Source: Botryococcus braunii (Eukaryota; Chlorophyta; Trebouxiophyceae). From it: 22,500 bases of DNA. The notes under the pieces are model-generated. The model ran no database searches. It was given only the letters and a program-made list of their open reading frames with translations, and was not told the DNA's origin. A program made the position numbers and the translations under genes. Where the stretch lies: contig KV908349.1 of assembly GCA_002005505.1 (NCBI GenBank), positions 444,668-467,167 of the forward strand, given 5' to 3'. Positions within the stretch are counted from its first letter, which is position 1. Each line of letters opens with the position of its first letter. Of this stretch, positions 18,085 through 22,500 are shown piece after piece.

Positions 18085-19527
18085 GGAAGCAGGTGCCTTG
18101 CCCTTGCCCTTGTCGTGGGCATCAGGCTTCTTGCAGAACTTGGCCGTGTGGCCCAGTTCCCCGCACTTGTAGCAGCGGCCTTCGCGCTTCATCCTCGCTG
18201 CATACGCGTTGGGCTGCGTGCCCGAAGGCCCAGCACCAGATCCATTCGAGCCCGGAGGCTTCCCAAAGGCAGCGCGCTTAGGAGGTGGAATAGCATCCCC
18301 GTCTGCCAGGCGCTTGCCCTTGATCAAGGCCTTCAGCTCCTGAGTCTCCTTCTCGCTCGCTGCACCCGGCAACATACGCAAGAAGGATTCAGCTTCCTTG
18401 GCAGCTTGAACAACAATGTCAAGGTTACCAAGCTCGTTACGAACGAGTGAATCTCTTGTTAAAACCTCCAAAATGTTTGGTTTTAACCCCGCCCTAAAGT
18501 AGGCACACGCTTCAGGGCCCGAGATAGGATATTTGACAGCTTCAACCATGATAGCACGAAACATAGCATGGTAAGCTGCCACGGACTTAGTCTGCCTCAA
18601 TCGCGCCAACCGTGGACGCACAGTATTTTCTACTTCCACTTCAACAAAATGAGCGAGAAGAGAAGTCTTGAAAATGGCAAAGTCCTTCACATCCTTTCCC
18701 TGAACAGAAAGGGACCTTTTAAGGAGCGCCCATTCCTTAGCGGCTCGGCCAGTAAGGCAAAGGGACGCGTGGGACACTAATTCATCATCACGAAGGCCCA
18801 AAATACACGAATAATCGTCAAATTGACCGAGCCAAGTGATTATGTCAGTCCCCTCCTTTTCCCCATTAAACAACGGAGCCGGTGGGCGCCGAAAGGGCCC
18901 ACGTGAAGGTTCAGTTGTTCTCTTCGCATTGAATTCTGAATTCAACACGTCAACGGAAGGACCAGAAGTGGGGTGCCCACCTGCAACGCGTTGAGTCAGC
19001 ACCGCAACTTCGGCCTCCAACATATCCACGCGATCCTCCGTACGACCCACGGAAGAATCCGTATCGAGCTCGGCAGCGATGAAGTACAACTGCCAAACTC
19101 TCGTTTCGTATTCCAGTTTCGCCGTCGCGAGCCTCTGCATTTCGGCAAAATGCGCCACCGAGTCGAAACCCGGCTTAAAGCCGCCCTCTCCAGTTACCTG
19201 GAGGTGCAGCTGCGTCGACAGCTTCGCTAAGTGAACCTCGACCGGCTCAAGCTTCTCGAAATAGTCACCGATTTCACGAACCAGTTGCTGCGTAGCGATC
19301 TCGGCACTAGGAAGTGCTTGGATCTCCACGAGCTTCTGTTTCGTGAAAGCGCGACAATTTTCGTAGCTCAAGCCGTTCGAAAGGTCCGGGACTCGGGGAT
19401 TTTTCCTGGCCCAAGTGGGCCACGAGTCGTCCCAAACCGTCCCAATAGCACACCTCCTCGTAGGAGGCACGGTTACAAATGTATTTCGCAACCCCTGCGG
19501 CACTTCGACAAGTGTCCGGAGTGCCAT
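18082..19527 (-). CDS. gag: Gag nucleocapsid/capsid protein of the chromovirus
   Basis: The frame is 481 residues from the first ATG at 19527. The open frame extends upstream to 19584 only through non-ATG codons, so 19527 is preferred. A retrotransposon Gag (capsid-like) region covers roughly residues 220-330, with WLGQFDDYSCILGL and LTGRAAKEWALL. A coiled-coil-like segment containing VDMLEAEVAVLTQRV lies near 168-182. A CCHC zinc knuckle CYKCGELGHTAKFC sits near the C-terminus (about 452-465), followed by a lysine-rich tail. The frame ends in TGA at 18082-18084, in frame with pol. Confidence 0.94.
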   Translation of the reverse strand: MALRTLVEVPQGLRNTFVTVPPTRRCAIGTVWDDSWPTWARKNPRVPDLSNGLSYENCRAFTKQKLVEIQALPSAEIATQQLVREIGDYFEKLEPVEVHLAKLSTQLHLQVTGEGGFKPGFDSVAHFAEMQRLATAKLEYETRVWQLYFIAAELDTDSSVGRTEDRVDMLEAEVAVLTQRVAGGHPTSGPSVDVLNSEFNAKRTTEPSRGPFRRPPAPLFNGEKEGTDIITWLGQFDDYSCILGLRDDELVSHASLCLTGRAAKEWALLKRSLSVQGKDVKDFAIFKTSLLAHFVEVEVENTVRPRLARLRQTKSVAAYHAMFRAIMVEAVKYPISGPEACAYFRAGLKPNILEVLTRDSLVRNELGNLDIVVQAAKEAESFLRMLPGAASEKETQELKALIKGKRLADGDAIPPPKRAAFGKPPGSNGSGAGPSGTQPNAYAARMKREGRCYKCGELGHTAKFCKKPDAHDKGKGKAPAS

Positions 19528-19615
19528 CGCAAACCCCAGGTTTACGACCACGGACCCCAGGTCCGTAAAACACACAAGATACACGAGAAATCGAAAACCC
19601 CAGGTTTTAGAATTA

Positions 19616-19627
19616 TCGCCGATACCA
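19616..19627 (-). other. Primer-binding site of the chromovirus
   Basis: Two bases after the 5' LTR the minus strand reads TGGTATCGGCGA. It starts with TGG, as expected for pairing to a tRNA CCA end. TGGTATC matches the initiator-methionine tRNA PBS for seven bases and then departs from the common TGGTATCAGAG. The implied primer 3' end is TCGCCGATACCA. Confidence 0.7.
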
Positions 19628-19629
19628 AA

Positions 19630-19818
19630 TGTAGTATCTTGCTTGTCTCAAGTTCGTGTGAGAATGACCTCACACAGGTGCGACCCGTCTGATTGCACCC
19701 CGCCAGCCAAGCTGGCCAGATTACGTAATGAGGTCATCGTACCCCGCTCTCCGATCACGCGCTATCGGCTCGATGCCGATCGGCTCCCTAACGGACCCTT
19801 CGCACTCGGAACGTTACA
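19630..19818 (-). repeat. 5' LTR of the chromovirus
   Basis: This copy is identical to 13675-13863. It should hold the promoter and transcription start for gag and pol. Minus-strand ends are TGTAACG and ACTACA. Confidence 0.97.
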
Positions 19819-19823
19819 CCCGT
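19819..19823. repeat. Target-site duplication, right copy (CCCGT)
   Basis: It matches 13670-13674 and directly abuts the right LTR. Confidence 0.95.
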
Positions 19824-19885
19824 TTGCGTGCACATGCCGGACGCTTCCGTGCACTGCACGACGGCGGATTTATCTGTGGCAATGC
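19819..19885 (-). pseudogene. 5' part of a host exon cut by the retrotransposon
   Basis: On the minus strand an AG acceptor (ccaaag, after the AC-rich side of a long dinucleotide tract) precedes 19885. The frame, which includes ATDKSAVVQCTEASGMCTQTG, then reaches the CCCGT duplication. In the present allele it runs on into the 5' LTR and stops at 19788-19790, about ten codons in. In the empty site it would continue in frame into 13636-13674. The acceptor is weak and the family is unrecognised. Confidence 0.4.
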
Positions 19886-19890
19886 CTTTG

Positions 19891-19893
<3 letters not shown>

Positions 19894-19974
<81 letters not shown>
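19894..19974. repeat. (GT)n microsatellite
   Basis: An almost uninterrupted TG tract of about 80 bp. If the minus-strand host gene is real, it lies immediately upstream of the interrupted exon and reads (AC)n in sense. Confidence 0.95.
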
Positions 19975-19975
<1 letters not shown>

Positions 19976-20183
19976 GTTGAGTGGAGCTCGTCCGGGGTGT
20001 GGGGCATGATTTAGCGGAATAGAGTGGGCATAAGGACCGTACACCGGGTGAATCAGCCTGGCCTCGTTGCTTGTTCCATTTGCCCAACTTGTTTGGGCTA
20101 TATATTTTTCCATTTTCCTAGATAAGTTCTAGAGAATTTATTTCTCTTATAAGTCTATATTGTTTCCGTGTTTTGATGAACAC
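19975..20183. other. Unassigned spacer
   Basis: No gene is seen. An AT-rich segment at about 20098-20160 includes TATATATTTTTCC and might be promoter DNA for a plus-strand gene or an intron of the minus-strand gene. Confidence 0.4.
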
Positions 20184-20432
20184 ATGGCATTCCGGCCCTC
20201 CCCCCCTGTCCTCGCGGTAGGTGAACACGGAGAAGGGGGAACAGATCTGATCTCAGATCTTGAGAGGATCTTCAGTCCTTTTCCCGATGAGCCCCTGAGG
20301 GAGGGGGCCTCCTCGGGACCAAGCTCAGGGAAGCGTGGCAGGACACCAGAATGCTTTCGCGTGGTCTTTGCGGAGCAGATGCCACCACGATGCGCACTAG
20401 CCATACAATGCGCACTAGCCCAACAATCTTGA
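20184..20432 (+). CDS. Weak candidate ORF, 82 residues, unrecognised
   Basis: ATG at 20184 opens 82 codons to a TAG-class or similar stop ending at 20432. Part of the product (around TDLISDLERIFSPFPDE) looks less biased than random sequence. A possible donor (GCG|GTAGGTGA, near 20217) lies inside. The opposite strand is also open, so strand and reality are both uncertain. No family is recognised. Confidence 0.2.
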   Translation: MAFRPSPPVLAVGEHGEGGTDLISDLERIFSPFPDEPLREGASSGPSSGKRGRTPECFRVVFAEQMPPRCALAIQCALAQQS

Positions 20433-21915
20433 CAACATTCGCAACACAGTTGTATGTATGTCACAATACAACATCAGTAGCTGACGTCCTCTCCTCAGTA
20501 TATAGTTACTTCATTCTCAGCTTCCTAGTGGTGGCGAAGTGAGGCCACCATGGTCAATTTGTCCAGGATTGGCTTCTATCATCTATTTTTGACTTCCTCC
20601 TCCACCCTTTTGGAGCAGATTTGCTGTTCCGTTGTGGGTTCTGGCCCATTTTTTTGGTGGCTATGGATCTACATATAACTGGGTTTTGGAGGTCCGAAGC
20701 ACACAGCATCCACGATAATTGTAATTTTTTTCCCCCGTGCCCTGCTTGCTTGTGGCAGGAAAGACTTCCTTGGAATCGCACAGCAGCATTTGCCTCTGCT
20801 CTGCTGTCGTTACTTGCAAGGACGTAAGTACTTGTAAGGACTTAATAAGCTTCAGAGCCGTTTGTTTTGTTGCGGGGGTGTTCTTATCATGATGCTCAAG
20901 ATGTAATCTTCTTCGCCTTATTATTATTCGTAGTGTTCTTCTTATTCGTCCGATCCACTTGGGGAGTGTGGAGCATAGCTTAAAACATTCCTGTATCACA
21001 ATCTGTATTCGCCTTCTACTCCTGGGGTTGCAAACTTGGTGGTATCAGCTCTGCCTTGGGGGTTTGTTGCAAGTCAGTCAGTCAGTCAGTCCTCTCCATA
21101 CTTACTCCCTAAGTGAATGCATTCTTACTCCTTAAATTTATGCATTCTTACTTCTGGAGGGGCGGAACAGAGCTCGTGGCAAAGAATTGGCGCACAGTCT
21201 TTGGTAGGCGCATAGCTCATCTTTTTGCCCTTTGAAGCATGACCCTGACTGTTGGGGCGGGGGGGTTTGCGGGAGGGAGAGAGAGTAAAAAAGGGAACAA
21301 AGTGAGAGGTACAATGGAGAGGGAAGAAAAGAGCCTAACTTTTTGCAGTAAAAAGTGAAGCCTATCTTAACTGCACACTATAAATCTCCCTGTGGGAAAT
21401 TCGTGGCCATGTCGAATAGGTTTGGTTCTGCAACTGGAGAAATGGGGTAGCGCATTGCAAACTTGTCACAAAATTAGAGCTCGATGGTTTCAGAGGACCA
21501 AAAGGAAGCCAAATTTATCCGTACATACTGCACAATAAAGCCGGCTTTCCCATTCACACTCCGAGGCAGCCAGTCTGTTGCAAATGGGGGAACCTTTCCA
21601 TAGTGGGAGGGGGGGGGGGGGAACCTTTCCTTAGCGGAAGAAGAAGGAAGAATACAAGGTGCGTCGTCTCGTGAGCTATCATCGCCCAAGCACGTGACGC
21701 GCAACCACTTTTTGTACCTTGAGATATCGATGGGGTTGAAATCTGTGGGTAATTGGGGCCCATCCATATCTTGGAGCAGATGAGGGTTGGCAGTGGTTTA
21801 CGGAAACCCCGGAGTAGGTTTGCCCACGAGAAATTTTATCAACAGCCGGTCGTTGGTCCGTTGGTCACATCTTGAAAAGCGCCTCGCATCAGTTTTGTCA
21901 CTGAGGCCTTTCAAA
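20433..21915. other. Spacer upstream of the presequence gene
   Basis: No convincing gene is seen. A 42-codon hydrophobic ORF (20550-20678) starts in a GCCACCATGG context. There is an ACTTG(C/T)AAGGAC duplication near 20814 and 20830, a short (AGTC)n at about 21073-21090, a TATAAAT word near 21380, and a G-run at about 21606-21621 flanked by GGAACCTTTCC copies. The last part should contain the promoter and 5' UTR of the gene starting at 21916. Confidence 0.4.
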
Positions 21916-22065
21916 ATGGCCCGAACAAGCTCTCTTCGTCAATTGGCTTCGCGGCTACAAGCCGCAAGCCGTGGGATGACTATGTCCACTTACACGAGTG
22001 CGAGGCCAGGAGAGCCGTTGATACCGATCGAACCACCGAAGCAAGCTAAGCTCGGTGTCATTGAG
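21916..22065 (+). CDS. Probable first exon of a gene with a mitochondrial-type presequence
   Basis: ATG at 21916 has A at -3 and G at +4. The first 28 or so residues are rich in R, S, A and L with no acidic residue (MARTSSLRQLASRLQAASRG), which fits an amphipathic mitochondrial targeting peptide. The segment after it is proline-rich (PLIPIEPPKQ). A donor (GAG|GTAGCT) ends the exon at 22065 in phase 0. The frame runs on to a stop at 22153-22155 if unspliced. A possible next exon follows the acceptor acttttgcag at 22315 and stays open in phase 0 to a TAA at 22460-22462, but it is too short to trust. The mature protein is not recognised and the gene may continue past the window. Confidence 0.5.
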
Positions 22066-22500
22066 GTAGCTCTCCCTGCAAGTTCAAGAATCAGGAATGG
22101 CATTATGGGTTCAGCATTGGTCAATCAATTAGTCTGGGTTATGTTGATCCACTAGGCGACATGTACGGTATGGCAGGCAAACATGTACCTCCAAATTGTT
22201 ATTTGAACTACTTTGCTTCTATACTGTTTGGAACTAAGATACGATTCGGTAGGGGATAAGAGTAACGATTTGGAATTTCTCGTTGTTTGGGAAGGTACAT
22301 CTTGAACTTTTGCAGTCCAGAGAGAGAAGCGGTCGCTTGACTTACCGATACGGAATGAAGCCCATAATTTGCCTCGATCATCCTAATGGTACAACTCTGA
22401 GGAAGTTGCTTTTATCCCCAATGGAACTTCATTGGGAAGTAGTTGTGAAGGTTCACAGATAATGCAGGGTTCCCACTTACCCTAAGCAACAGGACCGTGT
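22066..22500. other. Probable intron or partial gene, right edge
   Basis: This is AT-richer than the rest of the window and free of microsatellites. Acceptor-like sites occur at 22315 (tttgcag) and near 22466 (ataatgcag). No motif is recognised. Confidence 0.3.

Larger units (their letters stand above)
13675..19818 (-). mobile_element. Complete Ty3/Gypsy chromovirus LTR retrotransposon (6,144 bp)
   Basis: The element has two identical 189-bp LTRs (TG...CA ends), a CCCGT target-site duplication, a primer-binding site, separate intact gag and pol frames, and a polypurine tract. Domain order in pol is protease, reverse transcriptase, RNase H, integrase, chromodomain, which defines the chromovirus branch of Ty3/Gypsy. 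Transcription is leftward, from the right LTR to the left LTR. No envelope-like frame is seen. Identical LTRs and undamaged frames point to a very recent insertion and a potentially active copy. Confidence 0.97.

Noticed and set aside
19528..19584. N-terminal extension of gag to 19584
   Set aside because: It starts at GTG, not ATG; the first ATG is 19527.

Overview
The window looks like nuclear DNA of a photosynthetic protist, most likely a green-lineage alga. Host genes are split by GT-AG introns, introns and spacers are crowded with (GT)n, (CT)n and (AC)n tracts and minisatellites, and there is a chromodomain-bearing Ty3/Gypsy retrotransposon. The species cannot be named from sequence alone; a prasinophyte-type alga such as Cymbomonas is only a guess. 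No bacterial operon signals are seen and I found no rRNA or tRNA gene.

Layout. 1-1353: intergenic, with a higher-order minisatellite at 421-782. 1354-5159 (minus): a five-exon gene whose exons join in phase to a 334-residue YeeE/YedE-type (thiosulfate/sulfur transport) membrane protein, a fusion of the two half-proteins that bacteria often encode separately. 5160-5768: a head-to-head spacer of about 0.6 kb with palindromes. 5769-12152 (plus): an eight-exon mitochondrial carrier (SLC25) gene, 332 residues when spliced, with all three P-x-D-x-x-K signatures. 12153-12777: two minisatellites and a GGA tract. 12778-13674 plus 19819-19885 (minus): two candidate exons of an unrecognised host gene, one of them cut in two by a retrotransposon. 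13675-19818 (minus): a complete 6,144-bp chromovirus with identical 189-bp LTRs, a CCCGT target-site duplication, PBS, gag, pol and polypurine tract. 19824-21915: mostly unassigned spacer with a long GT tract. 21916-22065 (plus): the probable first exon of a gene whose product starts with a mitochondrial-type presequence.

How it fits together. The sulfur-compound transporter and the mitochondrial carrier are divergently arranged and could share control elements. The retrotransposon is very young (identical LTRs, intact ORFs, clean duplication) and reads in the same direction as the host gene it interrupts. Its gag and pol lie in one frame separated by a single UGA, which suggests stop-codon readthrough. 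Exon models rest on phase continuity, splice-site sequence and family motifs read by eye; no alignment or transcript evidence was available.
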